This document shows positions 1 through 8,339 of a stretch of 10,501 nt of DNA, in pieces (the first letter of the stretch is position 1; every line of letters begins with the position of its first letter). The notes below the pieces were generated by a model. It worked only from the letters and a program-made list of their open reading frames with translations. It ran no database searches and had not been told where the DNA came from. Both the position numbers and the translations under genes were made by a program. Where the stretch lies: NCBI GenBank assembly GCA_008501545.1, contig QQUM01000027.1, forward strand, positions 1-10,501, given 5' to 3'. This stretch comes from Calditrichota bacterium. GTDB taxonomy: Bacteria > Zhuqueibacterota > Zhuqueibacteria > Zhuqueibacterales > Geothermadaptataceae.

Positions 1-1
1 C

Positions 2-1759
2 CGCATCAACAGCATTCTGCTTGACAGCCGGAATCGAACCTGGTTTGCCACCCGATCCAATATATCATACGCAAAGGACTTCGATTTTCATAATATAAAT
101 TCCTGGGACAGGCTGACATCCATCACCGGTGCGCCAATATCAAAATGCTATTCACTCTTTGAAGCGGATAATAACTATTTATGGCTGGGGACCGAAAGAG
201 GGCTCTTTTATTCCCATGTTGATAGTGCGGAGAAACATCAAAATTGGCGACGATTTGCTGCGCAGGACACGATTTTTACAGAAGTTGGCGAAATCGCCCA
301 AACACGCAATGGTATTCTTCTCTGTGCTACCACCGATCAGGGTGTTATTAAGATAAGCTCGCACATATCGCAAACCTGGGAAAAAATTGCCGGATTGCCG
401 GATAACCGTATTGCATCCTTATTCACAGATTCTTTTGGTGATATCTGGATTGCAACCAAAGGTGGGGCAGCGCGCTTTGACCAGGAAAGTGAAAAAGTCG
501 AAGAAATTTTTACACAACAAAACACCAACGGCGGCCTTCCACTCAATCTGGTGCAAGCGATAACCCGGCAAAATGACAATATCTATTGGTTTGCGACAAC
601 TGTCGGCCTGGTGCGATTGAATCGTGCTGTCCAACCTAACGAGTGGCACACTTTTACTACAACAAACTCCGGTTTGCTGACCAATCATACCGTCTCCGTT
701 TTTTGGAACGAACCGACAGAAACATTGTTTATCGGAACATTTGGTGGCGGTTTGACCAAGTACACACCAAGTAAATTTCCGCCCAAAACAGAAATTCTGC
801 AAGATGTCGATGTCGTTTATGGCAATGAGGTGACCTACCGTTTTTCCGGCTCAGATCAAAACTCACCAACCGAAACGCTCATCTATGAATACAGGCTGGA
901 TAGCCAAAGCTGGATCACCACCAATCAAAATTCCGCCACGTTATATATCGATGCGGCGGAACAACCGGCGTTGCATCTTTTTGAAGTTCGCGCCATCGAT
1001 CCGGACGGCAACCGGGATCCCAACATCCAAAGCGACACTTTTTACAGGTTAAATCCAACTTACGCCGGCGCTGTTTCCGATACCAATGCGCAGTTCAAAG
1101 TAACGCTGACACTCGCGCCAAATATCCATGTCGATAACACGCAAAAGATGATTGAGTTTATCGTACCTGCTCTGCTCGAAGATCAATCAACGCTTGTGGC
1201 CGTTGAACTCACACTGCCAGATTCGGACCAGGCCAATGCTCATTCGTTGGCATTCGCATTTCCACAAGAAACAGTAAACAACATAGACGCAAATCTGTTG
1301 GGAATTTACAAACTGGAGGAGGATGCATTGAAATTGGTTGGCGGCACACTCACACAGAGGAATGATTCACTGCAGATCGAAACAGCAGTTTCTATGAGTG
1401 GCAGGTATGATTTGCGTGCAGCAACAGGAAATGATTCCGGTATTGAAAATTTGAAAATAATTGATATCCAACCACGGGTTATTCATTCGAGATCACCGGA
1501 TAAATTATTTGGCGGTGTCGCTGTTATTTCCTTCGACCAGCCGCAGGCCGGCCAGGTATCTGCTTATGTTTATTCAGCCAGCGGAAAACGCGAACGGACT
1601 ATTGTCAATTCGCAACACCTAAACCAGGGCCGGAACGTCATCAAGTGGGATGGGCGCGATGAAAATGGTGAAGCTTGTTCAAGTGGCGTGTATATTGTCG
1701 TGATTAGAAACTCGCAAAAAATCGTGAAAAAATCATTGCTTGTGGTGAACAACCTGTAG
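2..1759 (+). CDS. Two-component-regulator-type beta-propeller protein with C-terminal FlgD-like Ig domain (5' end outside window)
   Basis: The reading frame is open from the first complete codon (position 2) to a TAG at 1757-1759, giving 585 visible residues; the true start lies upstream, so the Met codon at 395 is internal. Residues 1 to about 258 hold at least six propeller-blade repeats of the Reg_prop type. They show the pattern 'GLP.N.I..L..D..G.IW.AT..G..R', for example around residues 127-155 (GLPDNRIASL, DIWIATKGG) and LWLGTERGL further upstream. A beta-sandwich region near residues 260-345 (YEYRLDSQSW, FEVRAIDPDGNRD) resembles the Y_Y_Y/Ig domain that normally follows such propellers. 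The last 80 or so residues (VKWDGRDENG-like core, seen as IKWDGRDENG, then SGVYIVVI) match FlgD-type Ig domains, often annotated as type IX secretion sorting domains in FCB bacteria. No histidine kinase or DNA-binding domain follows, so it is probably a periplasmic, surface or secreted protein rather than a hybrid kinase. Ligand and exact role are unknown. Confidence 0.85.
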   Translation, partial: RINSILLDSRNRTWFATRSNISYAKDFDFHNINSWDRLTSITGAPISKCYSLFEADNNYLWLGTERGLFYSHVDSAEKHQNWRRFAAQDTIFTEVGEIAQTRNGILLCATTDQGVIKISSHISQTWEKIAGLPDNRIASLFTDSFGDIWIATKGGAARFDQESEKVEEIFTQQNTNGGLPLNLVQAITRQNDNIYWFATTVGLVRLNRAVQPNEWHTFTTTNSGLLTNHTVSVFWNEPTETLFIGTFGGGLTKYTPSKFPPKTEILQDVDVVYGNEVTYRFSGSDQNSPTETLIYEYRLDSQSWITTNQNSATLYIDAAEQPALHLFEVRAIDPDGNRDPNIQSDTFYRLNPTYAGAVSDTNAQFKVTLTLAPNIHVDNTQKMIEFIVPALLEDQSTLVAVELTLPDSDQANAHSLAFAFPQETVNNIDANLLGIYKLEEDALKLVGGTLTQRNDSLQIETAVSMSGRYDLRAATGNDSGIENLKIIDIQPRVIHSRSPDKLFGGVAVISFDQPQAGQVSAYVYSASGKRERTIVNSQHLNQGRNVIKWDGRDENGEACSSGVYIVVIRNSQKIVKKSLLVVNNL

Positions 1760-1796
1760 TTCGAATTCTTCTTTTAAACAAAATGATATCGAATAA

Positions 1797-2014
1797 TTAA
1801 ACTGTTGTGCAAAATAGAAGCTTAAAATTAAAATGAGCTAAATTTAGCTATAAGGCATATTGTTTGAACACGGATTATACGGATAAAACGGATATTATGG
1901 ATTATTTTATAAATTTAATCCGTGTATATCCGTGGAATCCGTTCTATCCGTGTTCTTTTCTTATGAAAAAATGACTAAACAATATGGTCATTTTAATTTT
2001 GCACAACGGGTTAA
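1797..2014. repeat. Nested palindromic intergenic element, possibly MITE-like
   Basis: Outer inverted arms are TTAAACTGTTGTGCAAAAT (from 1797) and its near-complement ending in GCACAACGGGTTAA (to 2014). Further in, AAATTAAAATGAGC (1825-1838) faces GGTCATTTTAATTT (1986-1999), and ATATTGTTT (1857-1865) faces AAACAATAT (1977-1985). The core, 1866-1955, is a second palindrome with perfect 10-bp ends GAACACGGAT/ATCCGTGTTC. Each core arm carries four GGAT-containing units: GGAT begins at 1872, 1881, 1890 and 1899, and ATCC at 1918, 1928, 1937 and 1946. The nesting is seen directly. Calling it a miniature mobile element or dispersed palindromic repeat is inference, since no second copy is visible here and no clear target duplication was found. 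Confidence 0.6.
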
Positions 2015-2051
2015 AATTAGAAATTCACAATGTGTTAACGAAAATTAAACC

Positions 2052-2057
2052 AGGGAG
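2052..2057 (+). promoter_or_regulatory. Ribosome binding site deciding the start of the RipA-like gene
   Basis: AGGGAG lies 4 bases before the ATG at 2062. An in-frame ATG at 1984 sits inside the inverted repeat and has no purine-rich site in front of it. The residues it would add (VILILHNGLK and so on) are encoded by repeat and leader sequence, so 2062 is preferred. Confidence 0.6.
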
Positions 2058-2061
2058 CATT

Positions 2062-2532
2062 ATGGCATTCGATAAATTTGAAGAATACAAGCTTTTTGTG
2101 GCAGCAACGGATCGCCTGTCAGACAGAAGGCAAAACATTGGCAACACCTACCTGACCGTAAATTCAATTATATTAGGCGCCATTGCAATTTTAATCAGGG
2201 ATGTGAAATTCGATGAGCTGTACCGCTCATTGGTTATCATCCTGGCGTTGATTATTGGCATCCTCACCAATATTGCCTGGAAACAAATCATCCTCAAGTA
2301 CAAACTTCTGGTAAATCATCGTATAGCGGAATTAAAAAAGATGGAAAATGAAGAGGAAATGATCAACTGTCACAAGATGTACCACACCGAAGATATACTT
2401 TATCCTGCGGATGAAAACGGTGATCCAATACCGGGAAAATCGCTGAACATTTCGGATAAAGAAAAATGGCTACCCAACATTTTTACAGTCAGTTATGTAT
2501 CGTTTGCGATAGGCTTATTGTTGAAATTATAG
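2062..2532 (+). CDS. Small three-helix membrane protein, RipA-family-like
   Basis: 156 residues starting MAFDKFEEYK. A short cytoplasmic-type N-terminus carries a charged DRLSDRRQNIGN segment (residues 17-28), followed by predicted membrane helices at about 30-45 and 56-73. A charged, probably coiled hydrophilic stretch (about 74-137, including ELKKMENEEEM) follows, then a last hydrophobic helix at about 139-155 that ends the protein. The 'S-RR-N-N.YL..N' motif before the first helix and the overall layout resemble the RipA family of octameric membrane proteins (named after a Francisella virulence protein of unclear molecular function) and, more loosely, SLATT-type two-helix proteins. This assignment is from memory of the family pattern and is tentative. 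It stands alone: the neighbours are a palindromic element upstream and a gene-free stretch downstream, so context gives no hint of function. Confidence 0.7.
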   Translation: MAFDKFEEYKLFVAATDRLSDRRQNIGNTYLTVNSIILGAIAILIRDVKFDELYRSLVIILALIIGILTNIAWKQIILKYKLLVNHRIAELKKMENEEEMINCHKMYHTEDILYPADENGDPIPGKSLNISDKEKWLPNIFTVSYVSFAIGLLLKL

Positions 2533-3043
2533 GCTAAATAAATCGCAATAGAACTTGGAAGTTTCTACACATTCGCTCGGCGTGAATTTAATTTTTGCCA
2601 ATCTTGAGAGTGATTCCGTGGCTTCGAGTGTGCAATCGCAAACATCTTCAGAATTGCAGAAAACTGGGCATTGTAATAGAATTATTCCAATCCATTTAAT
2701 CCAACATCATCTGCGCTATTCCCCGGCAATAGCCGCAATAACACCCACAACTACTGTACCACAGATGTGAAACACTTTTATAAGATGAAATCGAATCAGG
2801 TGGCTGTTGTTTTACGAAAAATTAAATAAATATTTAGATCCATTGTGAAGATTATTTTTAAGATTTCACTGGTCATGTTCAGAATTATGTTTAAATTTTA
2901 CTCCTGTATTTTCCCATGCACCTAAAGTTTAATTTCATTTGCGATTTGAATCTCTTTTAATTCCCATTTCCATGTAAAACTGGAAAAGCAGATTCCCTGC
3001 CGGGAGACATTGTTTTCTTTTAATCAATCTCAAAGGATTTATT
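2533..3043. other. Gene-free stretch of about 510 bp
   Basis: No credible gene, RNA gene or strong terminator was found. A 71-codon frame from a TTG at 2555 has low-complexity Ser/Thr/Pro composition and no ribosome site. On the - strand a short hydrophobic tail (VVVGVIAAIAGE, about 2712-2762) ends in a stop but has no proper start. A small hairpin, TTTCCA/TGGAAA with an 8-base loop, lies near 2967-2986. The last part, up to AAAGGA at 3032-3037, must carry the leader, and probably the promoter, of the downstream lipoprotein gene. Confidence 0.55.
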
Positions 3044-3868
3044 ATGAAACAGTATGATCAAAAAACAGTTCAGCCGATCATTTTAGTTTTTGGACTCATC
3101 CTTTTTACGCTTCTTTCATCATGTCGTTCCGATTCGCCAGACGAAGAATGGGTCAGCCTTTTTAATGGAAAAGATCTGACTGGTTGGAACGTAAAAATTT
3201 CCGGACATGAACCGGGTGATAATTACAAAAATACTTTTCGTGTCGAAAACGGAATGCTCGTTGTATCATATGACGAATACGAAAATTTAGACAACAAATT
3301 CGGGCATATCTTTTACGAAAAACCATTTTCACACTATGCTATTCGTTTGGAATACCGTTTTGTGGGAAAACAAGTAGCAGGAGGTCTCGGTTGGGCGTTT
3401 CGCAACAACGGCATTATGTTCCATAGCCAGTCACCGGAAAGCATGCGTTTGGAGCAAGCGTTCCCCGTCTCAATCGAAGCGCAGTTGCTGGGAGGCAATG
3501 GCACGGATCAACGTTCCACCGGCAATGTATGTACACCCGGAACCAACATCGTGATGGATGGTGAATTAATTACTCAACATTGCACCAGTTCCAGCTCAGA
3601 AACGTATCACGGCGACCAATGGGTAACCATGGAGGTTATTGTGCACGGGAGCGGTCCGGTCTATCACGTGGTCAATGGCGACACAGTCCTTACATACAAA
3701 AATCCCCAGTACGATGAAGAAGATAAAGATGCACAAAAACTCATTCCGGAATCCGGCGAAAAATTAATCAGCGAAGGTTATATTGCTTTGCAAGCGGAGA
3801 GCCATCGAACGGAATTTCGTAAAATTGAGATAAAGGTATTGGAAGAAGAGAGAAATGGAATACAGTGA
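3044..3868 (+). CDS. DUF1080 / 3-keto-disaccharide hydrolase family lipoprotein
   Basis: 274 residues. The N-terminus is a lipoprotein signal: hydrophobic segment at about 11-25 followed by the lipobox LLSSC, with lipidated Cys27, then a Ser/Asp-rich linker. The mature part begins with the family hallmark WVSLFNGKDLTGWNV (about 36-50) and continues as a concanavalin-like beta-sandwich, with FRVENGMLVVS, FSHYAIRLEYRF, GIMFHS and a closing EGYIALQAESHRTEFRKIEI. These are typical of PF06439 (3-keto-disaccharide hydrolase, formerly DUF1080). Family members act on 3-keto-glycosides or related glycans, but many are uncharacterised, so the substrate is not claimed. The start is supported by AAAGGA six bases upstream of the ATG. 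It is probably anchored in the outer or inner membrane facing the periplasm. It sits 173 bp before rpiB on the same strand, too far to assume an operon. Confidence 0.88.
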   Translation: MKQYDQKTVQPIILVFGLILFTLLSSCRSDSPDEEWVSLFNGKDLTGWNVKISGHEPGDNYKNTFRVENGMLVVSYDEYENLDNKFGHIFYEKPFSHYAIRLEYRFVGKQVAGGLGWAFRNNGIMFHSQSPESMRLEQAFPVSIEAQLLGGNGTDQRSTGNVCTPGTNIVMDGELITQHCTSSSSETYHGDQWVTMEVIVHGSGPVYHVVNGDTVLTYKNPQYDEEDKDAQKLIPESGEKLISEGYIALQAESHRTEFRKIEIKVLEEERNGIQ

Positions 3869-4031
3869 TACTTAATCTGTTTTTTTCATATGATACGTGG
3901 GAACCGTGTTTGGCCGGGCATATACTCAACCCAACCATTAGAAAGGACCGGCTAATAAATCAGGTTTAATGAATAGAATTTGTAAAGTAGAACCGATAAA
4001 AATCATCTTTTTCAATTTTTTTATTGAGAAA

Positions 4032-4036
4032 AAGGA
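4032..4036 (+). promoter_or_regulatory. Ribosome binding site deciding the rpiB start
   Basis: AAGGA lies five bases before the ATG at 4042. The in-frame TTG at 4024 would put this site inside the coding region, and the protein from 4042 (MKISIASDHAG) begins exactly like other RpiB proteins. Confidence 0.75.
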
Positions 4037-4041
4037 CATAC

Positions 4042-4488
4042 ATGAAAATAAGCATTGCCTCTGATCATGCTGGTTTTGAATTAAAAAATGAAATTGTGGG
4101 GTATTTAAGGAAAAAGCCCGATCTCGAAGTTTTAGATATGGGAACCGATTCGGAAAAGAACGCTGTTGACTATCCGGCGATGGCAGCGAAGGTTGCGAAG
4201 TCGATACAAAACGGGGAAAGTGAACGCGGTATCGTCCTATGCGGTACCGGCATTGGCATCTCGATTTCCGCCAACAAGTTTAAAGGCATTCGTGCAGCCT
4301 TGTGTCATGATGCCTATACAGCACGAATGAGTCGTGCCCACAACAATGCCAACGTGCTCGCATTGGGTGGTCGTACGACCGGAAGAGGAGTCGCATTTGA
4401 CATTGTCGATGTTTGGTTCAACACAGAATTTGAAGGCGACAGACATACGAGAAGAATCGATTTAATTACAGGTTTTGAGCAAGATTAA
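4042..4488 (+). CDS. rpiB: Ribose-5-phosphate isomerase B
   Basis: 148 residues, the usual RpiB length. The enzyme interconverts ribulose 5-phosphate and ribose 5-phosphate in the cytoplasm (non-oxidative pentose phosphate pathway). Visible family landmarks are ASDHAG at 6-11 (Asp8 and His9 in the phosphosugar site), DYP at 43-45, and GIVLCGTGIGISISANK at 63-79 with the expected catalytic Cys67 and Thr69. HNNANVLALGGR follows at 100-111 (His100), then the phosphate-binding arginines in GDRHTRR (132-138). No key residue is missing. It is followed after 21 bp by rpe, so the two are very likely co-transcribed and co-translated; together they equilibrate ribose 5-phosphate, ribulose 5-phosphate and xylulose 5-phosphate. 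RpiB-fold proteins can act on other sugars such as allose 6-phosphate, but the rpe neighbour favours the pentose role. Confidence 0.95.
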   Translation: MKISIASDHAGFELKNEIVGYLRKKPDLEVLDMGTDSEKNAVDYPAMAAKVAKSIQNGESERGIVLCGTGIGISISANKFKGIRAALCHDAYTARMSRAHNNANVLALGGRTTGRGVAFDIVDVWFNTEFEGDRHTRRIDLITGFEQD

Positions 4489-4509
4489 TATATCATTCAG
4501 GGAATACTC

Positions 4510-5190
4510 ATGCCACATACACGCGAACTATTCATAGCACCATCCATCCTTTCGGCCGATCTCCTTAAACTTGAAGAGCAAGTCAATCTGGTTGTAAAAA
4601 ATGGCGCCGACTACATCCATGTTGATGTGATGGATGGGCATTTCGTACCGAATTTAACCTTTGGCCACAACATGGTGGCGGCGCTCAAGCGTTTCGTCAA
4701 AATTCCAATCGATACGCATTTGATGATTTCCAATCCGGAGCAATACATCGAAGCATATGCTGAAGCCGGTACCGACATTCTCACGGTGCACCAGGAAGCC
4801 TGCACCCACTTGCATCGCACATTGCAGGCCATTCATCAGTGCGGAATGAAGGCCGGCGTTTCTTTGAATCCAGCGACGAATGTGAATACACTTGAGGATG
4901 TCATTGATGAGCTTGACTTAATTCTCATTATGACCGTTAATCCAGGATTTAGTGGACAGACATTTATTCGACACAGTCTGGATAAAATACGCACAGCTCG
5001 CACTTTAATCGAAGCGAGCGGAAGAAATATCCGGTTGGAAGCCGATGGAGGAATAAACGCGGAGACAGTTGCGGAAGTGGTTGTTGCAGGCGCCGATATG
5101 CTGGTCGCCGGCAGTGCGATTTTTGATAAACAGGATATTGTTCAGGCAATGCAGAACATTCGCATGGCCGGGGAAAACGCGATTCAATAA
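4510..5190 (+). CDS. rpe: Ribulose-phosphate 3-epimerase
   Basis: 226 residues, full length for the family, a TIM-barrel enzyme that interconverts D-ribulose 5-phosphate and D-xylulose 5-phosphate. Motifs in order are IAPSILSADLLKLEEQV (9-25), DYIHVDVMDGHFVPNLTFG (34-52), IDTHLMI (67-73), MTVNPGFSGQ (141-150), LEADGGI (176-182) and the phosphate-binding GADMLVAGSAIF (194-205). The metal ligands and catalytic acids expected for the family are present: His37, Asp39, His70 and Asp179. The ATG at 4510 is preceded by AGGGA at 4499-4503 with good spacing, and the N-terminus aligns with known epimerases. It is the second gene of a pair with rpiB. It runs convergently towards the - strand chemoreceptor gene; the 156 bp between them show no clear GC-rich terminator. 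Confidence 0.96.
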   Translation: MPHTRELFIAPSILSADLLKLEEQVNLVVKNGADYIHVDVMDGHFVPNLTFGHNMVAALKRFVKIPIDTHLMISNPEQYIEAYAEAGTDILTVHQEACTHLHRTLQAIHQCGMKAGVSLNPATNVNTLEDVIDELDLILIMTVNPGFSGQTFIRHSLDKIRTARTLIEASGRNIRLEADGGINAETVAEVVVAGADMLVAGSAIFDKQDIVQAMQNIRMAGENAIQ

Positions 5191-5346
5191 ATTATAAAAA
5201 CAGGGACAATTCGCTTCATTGAATCGCAAATTGCAGTTGATCAATTGATGAAAAAAAAATGCAATAAAACACCACGAACAGAATGACTGGGAACTCAGAA
5301 GCAAGAAGTTGTCAAACAGCTAAATTATCCTAACAAACTTATCCTC

Positions 5347-7398
5347 TCAATTGCAAGGATATGAAAAATTTATTTCACTACCCTTTTCAACTATAGAAAC
5401 TGGAATTTTTTCATGACTGCTGGCGTATCCCTGATCGGATGCGTCAATTTTGAATTGTTGAACAATTTCGTGTAACTGTTGCATCATTTCATTGAGCTCA
5501 TTGATAGAGTTTGATATCTCCGTCACGCGTTCGGAAGCACCTGTCGATACTGTATTAATTTTTTCGACGCTCCTGGCAATTTCATTACTGGTTGCAGACT
5601 GCTCTTCTGTGGCCGAGGCTATCTGATTGACACGATCAATAACCTCATCAGTCCTGCTGACTATCTGATTCAGTGCATCGCCGGCTTTATCAGCCAACTG
5701 GATCCCATCCGCGACTTCTTTTTCATCAACCTGCATTTCCTCAATAGCTTCAGTTGTTTGATTTTGGATTTCACCGATGGTTACGGCAATCTGTTTGGTT
5801 GCATCGGTGGTGTGTTCAGCCAATTTTCTCACTTCATCTGCAACGACTGCGAAGCCCCGGCCTAACTCACCAGCTCTGGCGGCTTCTATAGCTGCATTGA
5901 GTGCGAGAAGATTGGTTTGATCTGCGATGTCGTTGATAACACGAACGATCTCGCCAATTTCCTTGCTCGATGTACCTAATTGCTGCACTTTTGAAGCAGA
6001 GCGTTTCACACCCTCCGCAATTTGCCCAATTTTCGCAACCGACTGGCCAATGATTTCGGCTCCATCCTGGGCGACTTTTCCACTGTCTTTGGTTTTGTCA
6101 GCCGTTTGAGAAGCATTCAAGGCATTTTCATCAATAGTTTGCGACATTTGGGCTATTGCTGCCGCAGCTTCATTCGATTGATTTGCTTGATCTTCTATTC
6201 CACTCTTTAAATCCGTCGTTGAATCAGTTATTCGTTTTGAAGCATCGTGGCTGAGCTGGACGATCTGAGAAACATGACTGATCAGATCACGGATTTTTGC
6301 AACCGTGTGATTAAATCCGTTGAACAATCTGGAGAGATCATCTTCTTCATTATATTTGAGTGCAACAGTAAGGTCACCTTTCGCAAAACGCTCCATCCCT
6401 TTCAACATTTTTTCAACATCGTTCGTAAGCTTGTTTTTTTGATTTTCAATTTCCTGTGTCTTATCGACCCAGGCAATTTCGTTATTTTTTAGAGATTCAC
6501 GCATTTCGACCATCGCCTTGCCGAGATCATCCTTATCTGAGGCTATATCGATCTCAACATCCAGGTTTCCCCGGGCAATTTCCTTGGCTACCTTCGATTT
6601 TTTCTGCAATACTTCGCCCATCTTGCTCAAGGATTTGACTAAAACACCAATCTCATCTTTTTGATTCACATCAATTTTGTAATGCAAATCACCGACAGAA
6701 ACGGCCTGTGTAAACTGCTTACTTCGTTCCAGCGGTTTCTGAACAAGTCTTCTGAGCATGAAATACATTGTACCTGAAACGATTAAAATAACAGCAAACA
6801 CAGCAATTATGCTATTTTGTGCCATTGTTGACTGGGCTTCATGCAACAAAGCAGACGCTGAATTGGCTGTTTTTAAAAAAGCATTATTGGAAAATCGAAA
6901 ATAGCTGACACCGCCAATACTCCCAACTTCCCAATTCATATGGCACCGTACACACGATGGACTTGTCATTTCCGGTTGAAATATTTCAATTAGACTATCA
7001 TTTTTTACAAATTTTAGTGTGCGATTTTTCCAAAGTTCTTTTTTGATGTCTGCAGGTAAATTTTCGTATTGATTTTTTGAGTGCGATGAGTAGCGAATAA
7101 TACCATCTTTATCATAGAGAGAATATTCAAGCAATCCTTCAATAGTCCTTTGCTGAATCAGTAATTTGTCAAATTTTTCCATCTCCCCACGCTTCAATGA
7201 ACCTGCAAGAGAATTTTCAACAGATCTGAAAATATTATGCGCTCGTTCCTCTTGCGCAGATTCGAGAATACCAAGAGCTGAATGACTAAAAGTCTCAATC
7301 ATGCTGGTTATACCGTGATACTGCGCAATTTGGATCGCAGTTACAATCACAGTAAGGCCGGCAAGCAAAGATGATATGAGTTTTATATGCAGTTTCAT
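5347..7398 (-). CDS. Methyl-accepting chemotaxis protein with periplasmic c-type-haem sensor domain
   Basis: 683 residues. TM helix 1 at about 7-27 and TM helix 2 at about 197-216 enclose a periplasmic domain of some 165 residues containing [14 protein letters not shown]. This holds a CxxCH haem c motif at Cys149, Cys152 and His153 and resembles the DUF3365/Tll0287-like haem sensor module. After TM2 come three HAMP-like segments (about 217-270, 271-305 and 326-372), each with a GDL/GNL and DE/DD core. The cytoplasmic signalling domain follows, with the highly conserved hairpin tip near 486-528 ([36 protein letters not shown]) that binds CheW and CheA. No NWETF-like receptor-tethering tail is present. 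The ATG lies 2 bp after the stop of the hydrogenase small-subunit gene without a strong ribosome site, suggesting translational coupling. Known haem c chemoreceptors (e.g. DcrA of Desulfovibrio) respond to oxygen or redox state; sensing the output of the co-encoded hydrogenase is inferred here. Confidence 0.92.
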   Translation of the reverse strand: MKLHIKLISSLLAGLTVIVTAIQIAQYHGITSMIETFSHSALGILESAQEERAHNIFRSVENSLAGSLKRGEMEKFDKLLIQQRTIEGLLEYSLYDKDGIIRYSSHSKNQYENLPADIKKELWKNRTLKFVKNDSLIEIFQPEMTSPSCVRCHMNWEVGSIGGVSYFRFSNNAFLKTANSASALLHEAQSTMAQNSIIAVFAVILIVSGTMYFMLRRLVQKPLERSKQFTQAVSVGDLHYKIDVNQKDEIGVLVKSLSKMGEVLQKKSKVAKEIARGNLDVEIDIASDKDDLGKAMVEMRESLKNNEIAWVDKTQEIENQKNKLTNDVEKMLKGMERFAKGDLTVALKYNEEDDLSRLFNGFNHTVAKIRDLISHVSQIVQLSHDASKRITDSTTDLKSGIEDQANQSNEAAAAIAQMSQTIDENALNASQTADKTKDSGKVAQDGAEIIGQSVAKIGQIAEGVKRSASKVQQLGTSSKEIGEIVRVINDIADQTNLLALNAAIEAARAGELGRGFAVVADEVRKLAEHTTDATKQIAVTIGEIQNQTTEAIEEMQVDEKEVADGIQLADKAGDALNQIVSRTDEVIDRVNQIASATEEQSATSNEIARSVEKINTVSTGASERVTEISNSINELNEMMQQLHEIVQQFKIDASDQGYASSHEKIPVSIVEKGSEINFSYPCN

Positions 7399-7400
7399 AA

Positions 7401-8324
7401 CTATTCTGCTTTTTTGTGTTCAAGATTTCTTTTTGTATATAATGGAAAAGATGCCTTTGCTGTAAACTTATCCGAGGCACAGCCTACACAGGGCATACCA
7501 GCTTTAATGCAATTGTTAATGCCTGAATTCCACCCACGCAGGGTGCAATCGGCATAGGTGTGCACGCCGAGACAACCCAATTCGAAAAAACAGCCGGAAT
7601 CTGAAAATGTCTTCGCAAAGCGTTCGCGTTCATAATCCGGAAAGCGTGGACATTGATCGTGTATTGTTTTGGAATAAAACATGAGAGGGCGGTTTTTCTC
7701 GTCCAGTTTTGGAATACCAAATTTCAATACATGAACTAACGTTCCAATAAACCAATCCGGATGGGATGGGCAACCAGGTAGGTTTATTTGCGGCTTTGAG
7801 ACATCGTTTTGCTCGAGGAAATCAGCAACACCCATGGCGCCTGTCAGATTGTTTTCAGCAGCAGGTATTCCACCAAATGAGGCGCACGTGCCAATAGAAA
7901 CGACGGCTTTTGCAGCTTTGGATGTGCGAATCAGCAGGTCTCCAAATTTTTCGTGGCCCATTAAACACGCTTCCGGCATTGCAGCCGGAACCGCACCTTC
8001 CACGACCAATAAATAATCCTCCATTTCAATGGCTTTATCGATTACTGCCAGACTTTGTTCTCCGGTAGCTGTCATCAGTGTGGAATGGAATATAAGGGAG
8101 ACATATTCTGTGAGCACATCGACGGCAGAGGGGGCATCAGCATTAAGAAAGGAAACTGAACAGCCGGAGCAACTCAGACCCTGCAGCCACACAACAGGCG
8201 CCTGCCCTGAGGCCAATTCGTTTAATGCTTCTGCTATCTTCGGAGTAAATGTGGATGCAATACCCATTGCCGCGGCCAATTTACCACTTAGTTTAAGAAA
8301 ATCTCGACGATTAATATCAGACAT
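7401..8324 (-). CDS. [NiFe] hydrogenase small subunit, Tat-exported
   Basis: 307 residues. The electron-transfer subunit starts with a Tat signal ([17 protein letters not shown], residues 5-21), so the folded heterodimer is expected in the periplasm. Proximal [4Fe-4S] ligands are Cys52 and Cys55 (LSCSGCSVS), Cys147 ([11 protein letters not shown]) and Cys185 ([10 protein letters not shown]). Distal cluster ligands are His222, Cys225, Cys245 and Cys251. The medial cluster has Cys260, Cys272, Cys279 and Cys282. Cys272 occupies the position that is proline in standard [NiFe] enzymes with a [3Fe-4S] medial cluster, so a [4Fe-4S] cluster is expected, as in [NiFeSe] hydrogenases. The extra two proximal cysteines of oxygen-tolerant group 1d enzymes are absent. 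There is no C-terminal membrane helix. The ATG follows the large-subunit stop by 15 bp, with GAGAG upstream. Short size and motifs suggest a group 1a-like enzyme; the subgroup is inferred. Confidence 0.95.
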   Translation of the reverse strand: MSDINRRDFLKLSGKLAAAMGIASTFTPKIAEALNELASGQAPVVWLQGLSCSGCSVSFLNADAPSAVDVLTEYVSLIFHSTLMTATGEQSLAVIDKAIEMEDYLLVVEGAVPAAMPEACLMGHEKFGDLLIRTSKAAKAVVSIGTCASFGGIPAAENNLTGAMGVADFLEQNDVSKPQINLPGCPSHPDWFIGTLVHVLKFGIPKLDEKNRPLMFYSKTIHDQCPRFPDYERERFAKTFSDSGCFFELGCLGVHTYADCTLRGWNSGINNCIKAGMPCVGCASDKFTAKASFPLYTKRNLEHKKAE

Positions 8325-8339
8325 ATTTATACTCTCGTT

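Noticed and set aside
1866..1955. Short regular repeats that could suggest a CRISPR-like array
   Set aside because: The units are only about 6-9 bp with no spacers and lie in opposite orientations in the two arms, so this is a palindrome.
1984..2061. Upstream extension of the RipA-like protein from the ATG at 1984
   Set aside because: This ATG sits inside the inverted repeat, has no ribosome site, and the added residues are unlike the family. The ATG at 2062 has AGGGAG in front.
2712..2762. Short - strand hydrophobic C-terminus-like peptide (VVVGVIAAIAGE)
   Set aside because: The frame is only about 30 codons long with no credible start. It could be a gene remnant but cannot be supported.
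2555..2770. 71-codon frame on the + strand
   Set aside because: TTG start without a ribosome site, compositionally biased, no recognisable domain.
5191..5346. Bidirectional terminator between rpe and the MCP gene
   Set aside because: There is an A-run near 5249-5257 and a weak AATTG/CAATT pairing, but no stable stem positioned before a T-run on either strand.
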